This document shows positions 53,709-62,470 of a DNA stretch of 64,000 nt, one piece after another (position 1 is the stretch's first letter; each line of letters begins with the position of its first letter). The notes under the pieces were generated by a model. That model saw only the letters and a list, made by a program, of their open reading frames with translations. It had not been told where the DNA came from and made no database searches. The translations under genes were made by a program, and so were the position numbers. The stretch is from Steroidobacteraceae bacterium (lineage in GTDB: Bacteria; Pseudomonadota; Gammaproteobacteria; Steroidobacterales; Steroidobacteraceae), in the NCBI GenBank assembly GCA_041395505.1, contig JAWLAG010000001.1:2356001-2420000 (forward strand), given 5' to 3'.

Positions 53709-53733
53709 ATTTGTGCGCCATTCGCGCACAAAT
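53709..53733. promoter_or_regulatory. Inverted repeat upstream of the integrase gene
   Basis: ATTTGTGCGC and GCGCACAAAT form a perfect 10-bp inverted repeat around CATTC, between the integrase start and the attachment site. It may be an operator or an integrase/excisionase arm site. Confidence 0.45.
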
Positions 53734-53825
53734 TCATTTCTGACCTCAAATCGTATTGAAGTGCAACCAAAACTGCAACTAAGAACCAAGCAGAGCCGCA
53801 GATAGCGGCGTAACCCACTGATTTA

Positions 53826-53883
53826 TGGCGGAGAGGGTGGGATTCGAACCCACGATCGGGTTGCCCCGATGCCGGTTTTCAAG
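53826..53883. repeat. attR: 58-bp repeat inside tRNA-Ser
   Basis: Second copy of the 58-bp direct repeat. It forms the 3' part of the intact tRNA-Ser gene, from the anticodon loop to CCA, so integration leaves the tRNA unbroken. Confidence 0.92.
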
Positions 53884-53915
53884 ACCGGTGCATTCAACCG
53901 CTCTGCCACCTCTCC
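53826..53915 (-). tRNA. tRNA-Ser (anticodon UGA)
   Basis: The minus strand folds as a class II tRNA: acceptor GGAGAGG/CCTCTCC, anticodon stem CCGGT/ACCGG with loop CTTGAAA (anticodon TGA), a long variable arm (CATCGGGGCAACCCGATC region), T arm GTGGGTTCGAATCCCAC and an encoded CCA. The 5' end lies 16 bases after the serS stop. Confidence 0.96.
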
Positions 53916-53931
53916 GGCGGTTCCGCGCATT

Positions 53932-55212
53932 CTAAGAACGGGTGATTTTATCGATTCCGTGCAAGTATGGGCGCAAGACCTTGGGCACCGTGACCGAACC
54001 GTCCGCGTTCTGGTAATTCTCGAGCACTGCAACCAGCGCGCGCCCTACCGCCACGCCGGATCCGTTCAAGGTGTGCACGGGCTCGGGCTTCTTGCTCTCC
54101 GGATTGCGCCAGCGCGCCTGCATGCGCCGCGCCTGAAAAGCCTCGCAGTTGCTGCAGGAGGAAATTTCGCGGTACTTGTCCTGGCCAGGCAGCCACACCT
54201 CGAGATCATAGGTCTTGGCGCTGCCAAATCCCATGTCGCCCGCGCACAGCGCGACGACGCGATAGGGCAACTCCAGGCGCTGCAGGACTGCCTCCGCATG
54301 CGACGTGAGCGATTCCAGCGCATCGTAGGACTCGTCCGGGCGCACGATGTGCACGAGCTCGACCTTGTCGAACTGGTGCTGGCGAATGAGGCCGCGTGTG
54401 TCCTTGCCATAGGAACCCGCCTCCGAACGGAAGCACGGCGTGTGCGCGACCAAACGCATTGGCAGCGCATCGGCCGCTACGATCTGCCCGCGCACCAGGT
54501 TGGTCAGCGGAACTTCCGCGGTTGGAATCAGGAAGCTCGCGGGATCGCGCTCGATCCGAAACAGGTCCGCGGCGAACTTGGGCAATTGGCCAGTACCCAG
54601 GAGCGCGTCGTCGAGCACCATGTAAGGGACGTAGTGCTCAACATACCCATGTTCGCGCACATGCAGGTCCAGCATGAATTGCGCCAACGCCCGGTGCAGC
54701 GCCGCGACGCCGCCGCGCATCACGGCAAAACGCGCGCCGGATATCCGCCCCGCCGCATCAAAATCGAGGCCACCAAGGCCTTCACCGAGCGCAACATGAT
54801 CGCGCACGGCAAAATCGTATCGCGCCGGCGTTCCGACCTGACGCAGTTCGCGATTGCACGACTCATCCTTGCCTTCGGGAACCGAGGGATGCAGCAGATT
54901 GGGCAAACCAAGCACGGCCGCATCGAAGCGTTGCTGGACCGACGCAATGCGCTCCTCGGCACTCGTCATCTGCGCGCCGAGCGCTTCGCCCGCGGCGATG
55001 AGCTCACTCGCATCCTCACCCCGCGACTTTGCGCCGCCGACGGCCTTGGCATTGGCATTGCGCGCGGCTCGCAACTCATCGACAGCGAGCTGAGCGCTGC
55101 GCCGCTCCTCTTCGAGTGACTTGAATGCAGCGATGTCGAGCGCAAAACCGCGCCGCGCGAGATTTGCGGCTACCTCATCGATATCGTTACGTAATTGTCT
55201 GCTGTCTAACAC
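53932..55212 (-). CDS. serS: Seryl-tRNA synthetase
   Basis: A 426-residue class II synthetase starting at GTG 55212 (MLDSRQLRNDIDEVAANLAR). The N-terminal coiled-coil arm (about 25-110) grips the tRNA-Ser long arm. Catalytic motifs: TAEVPLTNLVRG, CFRSEAGSYGKDTRGLIRQH (motif 2) and LNGSGVAVGRALVAVLENYQ (motif 3). Length is normal. In-frame sequence upstream of 55212 overlaps crcB space and is not used. Essential enzyme charging tRNA-Ser and tRNA-Sec. Confidence 0.95.
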   Translation of the reverse strand: MLDSRQLRNDIDEVAANLARRGFALDIAAFKSLEEERRSAQLAVDELRAARNANAKAVGGAKSRGEDASELIAAGEALGAQMTSAEERIASVQQRFDAAVLGLPNLLHPSVPEGKDESCNRELRQVGTPARYDFAVRDHVALGEGLGGLDFDAAGRISGARFAVMRGGVAALHRALAQFMLDLHVREHGYVEHYVPYMVLDDALLGTGQLPKFAADLFRIERDPASFLIPTAEVPLTNLVRGQIVAADALPMRLVAHTPCFRSEAGSYGKDTRGLIRQHQFDKVELVHIVRPDESYDALESLTSHAEAVLQRLELPYRVVALCAGDMGFGSAKTYDLEVWLPGQDKYREISSCSNCEAFQARRMQARWRNPESKKPEPVHTLNGSGVAVGRALVAVLENYQNADGSVTVPKVLRPYLHGIDKITRS

Positions 55213-55225
55213 GCGACGTCCTGCT

Positions 55226-55603
55226 TCAACCCACCAAGATGACTTCGAACAATCGGCGCCCTGCGAGCGCGGCGCCGACGCAGCCCACGACGGTGGCAAC
55301 CGCATACCCAACCGCGCGCAAACCCGGCACGGCGCCATCGAGCAGACTCGCCTCGAGCGCAAAGGCCGAGTACGTGGTAAACCCGCCGAGGATCCCGGTC
55401 ATCAGAAACAGACGCAGACCCTCCGCCTGCGCGCTGCGCAGCGACCACCAGGCAAATACACAACCAATCGCGAATGAACCCAGCACATTGACGGTGAAGG
55501 TTGCGACCGGCCACCTGCCTGGCTGATGCGGCAGCCAAAGCGCGACGGCGTAGCGCGCGGATCCACCGAGTGCGCTGCCGACAGCCACCCAGATCCAGTT
55601 CAA
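55226..55603 (-). CDS. crcB: CrcB/Fluc fluoride channel
   Basis: A 125-residue protein with four membrane helices. GGSARYAVALWL, the TFTVNVLGSFAIG (pore Asn) and the GILGGFTTYSAFALE (polar track with Na+ site and Phe box) are the Fluc motifs. It forms a dimer that exports F-. It has no visible fluoride riboswitch upstream, since rarA ends only 6 bases away. In operon with serS and rarA by spacing. Confidence 0.92.
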   Translation of the reverse strand: MNWIWVAVGSALGGSARYAVALWLPHQPGRWPVATFTVNVLGSFAIGCVFAWWSLRSAQAEGLRLFLMTGILGGFTTYSAFALEASLLDGAVPGLRAVGYAVATVVGCVGAALAGRRLFEVILVG

Positions 55604-55609
55604 GACCGG

Positions 55610-56914
55610 TTACCTCGAAATTTTCTGACGCAGCCGCTCGAGCGCCTCACCAATGCGAATCTCCAGACCTCTCTCGACCGGGCGATAGTACTGTTTTTGC
55701 GGCATGTCGTCGGGAAAATAGCGCTCGCCGACCGCGAAGGCGTCGGGTTCATCGTGCGCATAACGATAGCCCTTGCCGTGTCCCAGTTCCTTCATCAACC
55801 GCGTCGGGGCATTGCGAAAACGCAGTGGTACATCGAGCGTCCCGAACGACTCGATATCGGCTCGCGCCTCGCCGAATGCCACATAAGCCGCATTGCTCTT
55901 GGGCGCACAGGCGAGGTAAATGATTGCATTGGCGATCGCGAGCTCTCCCTCGGGGCTGCCGAGCCGTTCGTAGGCCTCCCATGCCTGCAGCGTGAGAGTC
56001 AGTGCGCGTGGATCGGCAAGACCAATATCCTCCACCGCCATCCTCACCGCGCGCCGCGCGATGTATAAAGGATCGCAACCACCGTCGATCATGCGCGCAA
56101 ACCAATAGAGTGCGGCATCGGGATCAGTCCCTCGTACCGACTTGTGAAGGACCGAGATCTGGTCATAGAACTGATCGCCACCCTTGTCGAAGCGGCGCCG
56201 ATTGCTGCTTGCGAGTTCACGAACGACATCGAGATCGATCATTGATCCAGATTCAGACGGGCGCGCGAGGTCAGCCGCGATTTCGAGCATGTTGAGCGCA
56301 CGGCGCGCATCACCATCCGCGGCCTGTGCAAGCGCGGGCAGCACGCCAGCGGCAAATGCAAGTCGCAGCGCACCAAGGCCACGCTCATCGTCCTCGGCCG
56401 CACGTTGCAGAACCCCCTCGATATCCGCATCGAGCAAGCGCTTCAGGACATAGACACGCGCCCGCGAGAGCAAGGCGCTGACGACTTCGAACGAAGGATT
56501 CTCGGTCGTCGCCCCGATGAAGTACAACGTGCCGTCTTCGACGTAAGGCAGGAAGACATCCTGCTGGGCCTTGTTGAAGCGATGCACTTCATCGAGAAAC
56601 AACACCGTGCGCCGCGCGAATTGCTCGCGATTGGCCTTCGCCTGCTCGACGGCCTGGCGGATGTCCTTGACACCCGCCATCACCGCCGACAAGGCGATGA
56701 ACTCGGCATTGGCTTGCGTCGCGATCAGCCTCGCGAGCGTGGTCTTGCCGGTGCCGGGTGGTCCCCACAGGATCATCGAGTGCAGTTGCGCGCCTTCGAC
56801 TGCCCGTCGCAACGGTTTGCCCGCACTCAACAAGTGCTGCTGACCGGCGAATTCGTCGAGATTTCGGGGCCGCATGCGATCGGCAAGCGGTCGCAGTAGG
56901 GTCTCGCTGGTCAT
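55610..56914 (-). CDS. rarA: Replication-associated recombination protein A
   Basis: A 434-residue AAA+ protein starting at ATG 56914. LADRMRPRNLDEFAGQQHLL is the family N-terminus; Walker A GPPGTGKTT at 51-59, Walker B TVLFLDEVHRFNKAQQD, sensor 1 GATTENPSFEV. The C-terminal tetramerisation domain ends in GLEIRIGEALERLR. Acts at stalled replication forks. Normal length. Confidence 0.94.
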   Translation of the reverse strand: MTSETLLRPLADRMRPRNLDEFAGQQHLLSAGKPLRRAVEGAQLHSMILWGPPGTGKTTLARLIATQANAEFIALSAVMAGVKDIRQAVEQAKANREQFARRTVLFLDEVHRFNKAQQDVFLPYVEDGTLYFIGATTENPSFEVVSALLSRARVYVLKRLLDADIEGVLQRAAEDDERGLGALRLAFAAGVLPALAQAADGDARRALNMLEIAADLARPSESGSMIDLDVVRELASSNRRRFDKGGDQFYDQISVLHKSVRGTDPDAALYWFARMIDGGCDPLYIARRAVRMAVEDIGLADPRALTLTLQAWEAYERLGSPEGELAIANAIIYLACAPKSNAAYVAFGEARADIESFGTLDVPLRFRNAPTRLMKELGHGKGYRYAHDEPDAFAVGERYFPDDMPQKQYYRPVERGLEIRIGEALERLRQKISR

Positions 56915-56930
56915 GCGCGGGGCGATCGCG

Positions 56931-57317
56931 CTACGGCGCGAGACCGAGACGGCGCTCGAGCCACTCGGCCCAGCCGCCAAGACCCAGTCGGCCAATCACC
57001 AACCCAAGCACGATACCGACGGAATTGGCGAGCACGTCGTAGGGGTCCGCGCGCCGGCCCCAACCCGTCAGATGCTGGAGAATCTCGATCGCAACACCGA
57101 ACAGGAACAACGCACCCGCCAGTACGAGATATCGGCTGCGCGCAACGATGCCGACGAACCACAACGCGAGGCCGAGGTAGGCGAGCGCATGCTCGACTTT
57201 GTCACTCAAACCCAGGGCGGGCAATCTGCGTGGCGGCACGAGACCCGTGACCAGAACGAAGGCGGCAATCAAAATGCCGACCGCCAGCCAGGTTCGTGTA
57301 AATCGCAGCTTGAGCAT
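56931..57317 (-). CDS. VanZ-like membrane protein
   Basis: A 128-residue protein with four hydrophobic helices. LSDKVEHALAYLGLALWF and IEILQHLTGWGRRADPYDVL followed by ANSVGIVLG match the VanZ family (conserved K-x-x-H and R-x-x-D-x-x-x-N). Function of chromosomal members is unclear. It lies between lolA and rarA on the same strand. Confidence 0.8.
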   Translation of the reverse strand: MLKLRFTRTWLAVGILIAAFVLVTGLVPPRRLPALGLSDKVEHALAYLGLALWFVGIVARSRYLVLAGALFLFGVAIEILQHLTGWGRRADPYDVLANSVGIVLGLVIGRLGLGGWAEWLERRLGLAP

Positions 57318-57328
57318 GCGGGCAGGTC

Positions 57329-57967
57329 TCAGGGCGAAGGCGACGCCGGTGTTCCGATGACATCCACGCCCTGGGGCGCGGAAAACCTGAACTCATCGGG
57401 ATCCAGGGCCACATTGCGCGCAGCGCCGTTGAATTTGACGGTCGTCACCTGGCCCAGCTTGTCCGTGAGGCGCATGCTCACCAGTACATTCCTCGCAAAA
57501 CCGAACTTTGCGATCGCGAATTCCGCATCGCTCCGTCGCGGTCTGACTTCGACCCAGTCGAGCCCCTGCTGACGCGGCAAGGCACGCACCAGGAAGGATT
57601 CGCGAATTGGCGCCTCGCCGGCAAGCAGCATGGCGGGCGTGCCCGGCAAGGTACTCGCTGCCGGCTTCACGGTCACTTGCTCGAGCGCTATGTCGTAGAA
57701 CCAGAGATTCAGGCCGTCGCCGACCAGCACCTGCGCAGGCTGGCCCTTGCCATCACGTAGTGACCAGCGAAACCTCCCCGGGCGCTCGACCAGCAACGAA
57801 CCTGAATCGCGCTGCACTTCGCGGCCTCGTGAATCGACCACCGTCTGCTCGAAATCCGTGCGCAGGGTCTTGAGACCGGTGAGGTATGCATCCAGCCGGG
57901 TGGGTTGCACCGCCGCCAGGGCCAGGCTGCACGCGAACGCAAGCCAGCACGCGAACAGGCTCCGCAT
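57329..57967 (-). CDS. lolA: Outer-membrane lipoprotein carrier protein
   Basis: A 212-residue periplasmic protein starting at ATG 57967, four bases after ftsK. Signal peptide MRSLFACWLAFACSLALAA; mature part has LKTLRTDFEQTVVDSRGREV and PGRFRWSLRDGKGQPAQVLV as in LolA. It takes lipoproteins from LolCDE to LolB across the periplasm. The ftsK-lolA-rarA order is conserved in Gammaproteobacteria. Confidence 0.92.
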   Translation of the reverse strand: MRSLFACWLAFACSLALAAVQPTRLDAYLTGLKTLRTDFEQTVVDSRGREVQRDSGSLLVERPGRFRWSLRDGKGQPAQVLVGDGLNLWFYDIALEQVTVKPAASTLPGTPAMLLAGEAPIRESFLVRALPRQQGLDWVEVRPRRSDAEFAIAKFGFARNVLVSMRLTDKLGQVTTVKFNGAARNVALDPDEFRFSAPQGVDVIGTPASPSP

Positions 57968-57971
57968 GGGA

Positions 57972-60293
57972 TCAGTCTCCGCCCTGCGCCGGCGCCAGCA
58001 CTTCGCGAGAACCATTCGACTGCAATGGCCCGACGAGTCCCGCTGCCTCCATCGCCTCCACGAGGCGCGCAGCGCGGTTGTAGCCGATCTTCAGTCGGCG
58101 CTGCACATAGGAAATGGAGGGTTTGCGCTCTTCGATGACGATGCGCACGGCTTCATCGTAGAGCGGATCCTGCTCGGCATCGTCCGCGCCGCCTGGCTCC
58201 GGCGGCTCGCCCGAGATGCCGGGCAGCGGCGTGGACGGGCCCGCGATGACTTCTTCCAGATAGGTCGGTGTCCCGCTCGCCTTCAGCGCCTTGACCACCC
58301 GATGCACTTCGGAATCGGATACGAATGCGCCATGCACGCGCATCGGCAGTGAGGTGCCAGGGGGCAGGTAGAGCATGTCGCCATGACCCAGCAATGCCTC
58401 CGCGCCGATCTGATCGAGGATGGTGCGCGAGTCGACTTTCGCCGATACCTGAAACGCGATGCGCGTCGGGATATTGGCCTTAATGAGACCGGTAATGACA
58501 TCCACCGACGGGCGCTGCGTGGCGAGCACAAGGTGAATGCCCGAAGCGCGCGCTTTCTGCGCGAGCCGCGCGATCAGCTCCTCGACCTTCTTGCCGACTA
58601 TCATCATGAGGTCGGCAAGCTCGTCGATGATGACAACGATGTATGGCAGCGGCACCAGGTCAGGAATTTCCGACTGGTCGATGGTCGGATCGTTCGCGGC
58701 CCTCGCCATTTGCACGGGATCGCGAATCGGCTTGCCCGCGTCGGTCGCCTCGCGCACCTTGCGATTGAAACCGATGATGTTGCGTACACCGAGCGCCGCC
58801 ATCAGTTGATAGCGCCGCTCCATCTCGGCCACGCACCAACGCAGGGCATTGGCCGCATCGCGCATATCCGTCACCACGGGCGCGAGCAGTTGCGGAATGC
58901 CTTCGTAGACCGACAGCTCGAGCATCTTCGGGTCGATCATGATCATGCGCACGTGCTCGGCCGTCGCTTTATACAGGAGCGACAGCACCATGGCGTTGAT
59001 CGCCACCGACTTGCCCGAGCCTGTCGTGCCGGCGATGAGCAGATGCGGCATGCGAGCGAGGTCCGCGACAATGGGCGCGCCGCCAATATCCTTGCCGAGG
59101 GCGAGCGCCAGCGGCGAGGCAATGTCGTCATAGGCCTTGGACTTGATGATCTCGCCGAGGGTCACCAGCTCCCTGCGCTCGTTCGGGATCTCGAGACCCA
59201 TTACCGATTTGCCGGGAATGACTTCGACCACCCGCACGCTGATCGCGGACAGGGCCCGCGCAAGATCCTTCGACAGGCCGCTGATCTGCGACACCTTCAC
59301 GCCGGGGGCCGGCCGAATCTCGAATCGGGTGACGACCGGCCCAGGCTGCACTGCGACGACCTCGACTTCGACGCCGAAGTCCTTCAGCTTGAGTTCCACG
59401 AGGCGCGACATCGCCTCGAGTGCCTCTTCGGAGTAGCTTGGCTCGCTGCGCGGTGGATCGTCCAGGATATTGAGGGGCGGCAGTTCGCCCTGGCTCGGCG
59501 CCTCGAACAGGGGCACCTGGCGCTCGCGATCGACACGTTCGGATTTCTCCGGGGCGGGCGCCGGTGTGTCGATGCGCGGTTTGCTGCGGGTCGCAACCTT
59601 CTTCTGCTGAATGGCGACGGCCTCCTTGCGGGCCGCCTTGCGCTCCTCTCCCACCGCCGCATCGCGCGCAGCCGACTGCCTTGCCTTGACCCAACCCACG
59701 GCGCGCCATGCCGCCGATCCGACCTGGTCCATGACCTTGAGCCACGACAGGTCGAATGCCAGGGTCATCCCGGTCATCCAGACCGCCAATACCAGCACGG
59801 TCGCGCCGAGAAAATTGAGGCCCGACAGGGCCGCACCGCCCAGCAGCTGACCCAGGGCACCACCGGCCGTCTGGCGCAGATCGCCCGCACCAAAATGCAT
59901 GGTCGCGAGCGCACAACTCGCACCGAGCATGAGGGCGAAGCCGCCGAGGCGAATCAGGAGGTTGATGCGGGCCACGGTCTCGCGATCGCGACGTCTTTGG
60001 TAGAGCTGCCAGCCCGCCAGGGCCAGCATCAGCGGAAACAGGAATGCGGGGTAGCCAAAAAGAAAGAAAAGCACATCGGCGAACCAGGCGCCGACACGCC
60101 CGATGAGGTTCTCGACGCTCCGCCCGTCGCCCGTGAACGAGAATCCCGGATCGAGCGGACTGTAGCTGGCGAGCGAGGCGAACAGCATCAGCGCCAGCGC
60201 GACCATCACGATAAGGCTCGCTTCGCGCAATCCCCGAGCCACTGCCCCGGTCAGTCGGGAATCACCGTCATTTTGCACTGCGTAGCCTGCCAA
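57972..60293 (-). CDS. ftsK: DNA translocase FtsK
   Basis: A 773-residue protein: four N-terminal membrane helices (residues 28-190), a short linker rich in Glu/Arg/Lys, then the motor with Walker A IAGTTGSGKSVAINAM (about 420) and Walker B VVIIDELADLMM (about 555), and a C-terminal gamma winged helix (YVQRRLKIGYNRAARLVEAM) that reads KOPS. It pumps chromosomes at the septum and activates XerCD/dif. The linker is short compared with E. coli. Confidence 0.95.
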   Translation of the reverse strand: MAGYAVQNDGDSRLTGAVARGLREASLIVMVALALMLFASLASYSPLDPGFSFTGDGRSVENLIGRVGAWFADVLFFLFGYPAFLFPLMLALAGWQLYQRRRDRETVARINLLIRLGGFALMLGASCALATMHFGAGDLRQTAGGALGQLLGGAALSGLNFLGATVLVLAVWMTGMTLAFDLSWLKVMDQVGSAAWRAVGWVKARQSAARDAAVGEERKAARKEAVAIQQKKVATRSKPRIDTPAPAPEKSERVDRERQVPLFEAPSQGELPPLNILDDPPRSEPSYSEEALEAMSRLVELKLKDFGVEVEVVAVQPGPVVTRFEIRPAPGVKVSQISGLSKDLARALSAISVRVVEVIPGKSVMGLEIPNERRELVTLGEIIKSKAYDDIASPLALALGKDIGGAPIVADLARMPHLLIAGTTGSGKSVAINAMVLSLLYKATAEHVRMIMIDPKMLELSVYEGIPQLLAPVVTDMRDAANALRWCVAEMERRYQLMAALGVRNIIGFNRKVREATDAGKPIRDPVQMARAANDPTIDQSEIPDLVPLPYIVVIIDELADLMMIVGKKVEELIARLAQKARASGIHLVLATQRPSVDVITGLIKANIPTRIAFQVSAKVDSRTILDQIGAEALLGHGDMLYLPPGTSLPMRVHGAFVSDSEVHRVVKALKASGTPTYLEEVIAGPSTPLPGISGEPPEPGGADDAEQDPLYDEAVRIVIEERKPSISYVQRRLKIGYNRAARLVEAMEAAGLVGPLQSNGSREVLAPAQGGD

Positions 60294-60329
60294 TTGTCTG
60301 TCCTGTCAAATACCCTCTGTAGATTGTTG

Positions 60330-60337
60330 ATTATAAT
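60330..60337. promoter_or_regulatory. Shared -10 region between ftsK and trxB
   Basis: ATTATAAT carries TATAAT on both strands (60332-60337 plus, 60330-60335 minus) in the 70-base space between the divergent genes. No strong -35 is visible for either direction. Confidence 0.4.
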
Positions 60338-60363
60338 TGTTGTTCCATGAACGCGAATTATAC

Positions 60364-61323
60364 ATGAGCACCCAACATACCAGTCTGATCATCCTCGGCT
60401 CCGGGCCGGCCGGTTTCAGTGCCGCGGTGTACGCGGCGCGGGCGAATCGCGAGCCGCTGCTCATCACCGGCCTGCAGCAGGGCGGGCAGCTGATGACCAC
60501 GACCGAGGTCGACAACTGGCCCGGCGATGTCGAGGGGCTGCTCGGCCCCGACCTCATGCAGCGCATGCAACGACATGCGGAACGATTCGCGACGCGTATC
60601 GTCAATGATCATATCCATACAGTGAAACTCGGCAGCCGGCCTTTTGAACTGCAGGGTGACAGCGGCACCTATAGTTGTGATGCGCTGATCGTCGCAACCG
60701 GCGCATCGGCCCGCTACCTGGGCCTGCCCTCGGAAACACGCTTCCAGGGTCGCGGCGTGTCGGCCTGCGCGACCTGCGACGGATTCTTCTTCAAGGGCCA
60801 GCAGGTCGCGGTGGTCGGGGGCGGTAACACCGCTGTCGAAGAGGCGCTCTACCTTGCCAACCTCGCCTCGCATGTCACGCTCGTGCACCGGCGGGACCGG
60901 CTACGCGCCGAGAAGATCATGCAGGATCGCCTGTTTGCACTCGAGCAGCAGGGACGCGTTGGCTTCGAGTGGAATTCGACGGTGGCCGAGGTGCTGGGCG
61001 ACGATACCGGTGTCAATGGACTCGCCATCGTCAGTCGCGACGGCACGCGAAAATCGCTCGAGGTGACCGGCGTGTTCATCGCCATCGGCCATACGCCCAA
61101 CACCGGGATCTTTACTGGCCAGCTCGAAATGAACAACGGCTATATAAAGGTGCAAAGCGGTACGGATGGCAATGCGACGGCCACCAGCGTCCCGGGCGTG
61201 TTCGCCGCCGGCGACGTCGCCGACCATGTGTATCGGCAGGCCGTCACTTCGGCGGGTTCCGGCTGCATGGCGGCGCTCGATGCCGACCATTACCTCGAAA
61301 CGCTGGACCACGGCGCAGGATAG
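60364..61323 (+). CDS. trxB: Thioredoxin reductase
   Basis: A 319-residue flavoenzyme starting at ATG 60364. FAD loop IILGSGPAGFSAAVYAARAN, redox pair CATC in SACATCDGFFFKG, NADPH loop VVGGGNTAVEEALYLA and C-terminal FAD motif GVFAAGDVADHVYRQA are all present. Reduces thioredoxin with NADPH. It reads away from ftsK; the GNAT gene follows after seven bases. Confidence 0.95.
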   Translation: MSTQHTSLIILGSGPAGFSAAVYAARANREPLLITGLQQGGQLMTTTEVDNWPGDVEGLLGPDLMQRMQRHAERFATRIVNDHIHTVKLGSRPFELQGDSGTYSCDALIVATGASARYLGLPSETRFQGRGVSACATCDGFFFKGQQVAVVGGGNTAVEEALYLANLASHVTLVHRRDRLRAEKIMQDRLFALEQQGRVGFEWNSTVAEVLGDDTGVNGLAIVSRDGTRKSLEVTGVFIAIGHTPNTGIFTGQLEMNNGYIKVQSGTDGNATATSVPGVFAAGDVADHVYRQAVTSAGSGCMAALDADHYLETLDHGAG

Positions 61324-61330
61324 ACGGACC

Positions 61331-62470
61331 GTGCCTGCGCCAGGCGCGACGCTGCACTCGAGCATCCGGCAGGTCGACGCGGCGCAATGGAATGCCATGG
61401 TCGGAGGCTATCCCTTCCTGCGCCACGAATTCCTTGCGGCGCTCGAGCGTCATGGTTGCGTAGGCGGTGATACGGGTTGGCAACCGCTGATACTGACCCT
61501 TTCCGACCGCGCGGGCATTTGCGCCGGCGTCGCGGCCTATCTCAAGTACCACTCCTACGGCGAATTCGTCTTCGATTTCGCCTGGGCCCAGGCCTATCAT
61601 CGTCACGGGCTCGAGTATTACCCGAAGCTGCTCATCGCCGCGCCATTCACGCCCGCCACCGGACCGCGCCTGCTGGTGCGCGACACCGATGCCTTCGAAC
61701 TGCGCGCCGCCGAGCTCATCGCTGCGCTGCAGGCGCTGCAGAGGCAGCAGCAGTTCTCCAGCATCCATGCGCTCTTCCTTCCCGAGCGCGAGCAACGCGC
61801 CTTCGCCGCCGCCGGCTGGCTCGCCCGACGCGACTGCCAGTTTCACTGGCAGAATCGCGGCTATTCGAGTTTCGAGGGCTACCTCGAGACGTTCAGCGCC
61901 GACAAGCGCAAGAAGGCGCGGCGTGAACGGCGCAGGGTCAGTGAAGCCGCGATCCACTTCACGACCCTGAGCGGATCGGATGCATCGCCCGCGCAGCTCG
62001 AGCAGGTCCATGCAATGGTGCGGTCAACCTTCCTTGCGCGTGGCCATGAACCCTATATTTCCCTGCCCTGCTTGCGGGAAATCGCCGAGCACATGGGCGA
62101 TGCCTTGTTGATCAAGCTCGCGTGGCAAAACGATGAGCCGGTGGGTACGGCGATATTCTTCCAGGATGAGCACACACTCTATGGGCGTTACTGGGGTGCC
62201 CGCGAACATTTCCACAGCCTGCACTTCGAGACCTGTTACTACCAGGGAATCGAACATGCCATCGCCGCCGGGCTCGAGCACTTCGATCCAGGTGCCCAGG
62301 GCGAGCACAAATTGAGCCGCGGATTCGACCCGGTGCCGACCTGGTCGGCGCACTGGATCGGCGACAGCCGGTTCCGGCGCGCGATTGCCGACTACCTCGA
62401 GCAGGAAACCGTCGCCGTCGCGCGCTATCAGCAAGAAGCGGCACTTCATCGACCTTTCCGCAATCCATGA
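61331..62470 (+). CDS. GNAT/FemAB-like family protein (DUF482)
   Basis: A 379-residue protein starting at GTG 61331. WNAMVGGYPFLRHEFLAALE, FVFDFAWAQAYHRHGLEYYP and GRYWGAREHFHSLHFETCYY match the DUF482/peptidogalycan-like family; the fold is a double GNAT, related to FemAB aminoacyl transferases. Substrate unknown. The gene order trxB-DUF482-aat is conserved in related proteobacteria. ATGA overlap with aat. Confidence 0.85.
   Translation: MPAPGATLHSSIRQVDAAQWNAMVGGYPFLRHEFLAALERHGCVGGDTGWQPLILTLSDRAGICAGVAAYLKYHSYGEFVFDFAWAQAYHRHGLEYYPKLLIAAPFTPATGPRLLVRDTDAFELRAAELIAALQALQRQQQFSSIHALFLPEREQRAFAAAGWLARRDCQFHWQNRGYSSFEGYLETFSADKRKKARRERRRVSEAAIHFTTLSGSDASPAQLEQVHAMVRSTFLARGHEPYISLPCLREIAEHMGDALLIKLAWQNDEPVGTAIFFQDEHTLYGRYWGAREHFHSLHFETCYYQGIEHAIAAGLEHFDPGAQGEHKLSRGFDPVPTWSAHWIGDSRFRRAIADYLEQETVAVARYQQEAALHRPFRNP

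Larger units (their letters stand above)
45262..53883. mobile_element. Integrative element in tRNA-Ser (about 8.6 kb)
   Basis: Direct 58-bp repeats flank the segment; the right one lies in an intact tRNA-Ser gene. A tyrosine integrase is encoded next to the tRNA. Inside are a primase zinc-finger/DUF3631 module, an IS3 relic and an operon of cargo genes. The cargo (about 45.5-48.7 kb) is visibly poorer in G+C than the flanks. No capsid, relaxase or conjugation genes are present, so it moves by integrase alone or with a helper. Confidence 0.9.

Noticed and set aside
53869..55119. 416-codon plus-strand reading frame opposite serS
   Set aside because: serS has all class II motifs; the antisense frame has none and would start in the tRNA.
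58383..60350. 655-codon plus-strand reading frame
   Set aside because: It lies opposite ftsK, whose motifs are complete. High G+C keeps the antisense frame open; no domain is seen in it.
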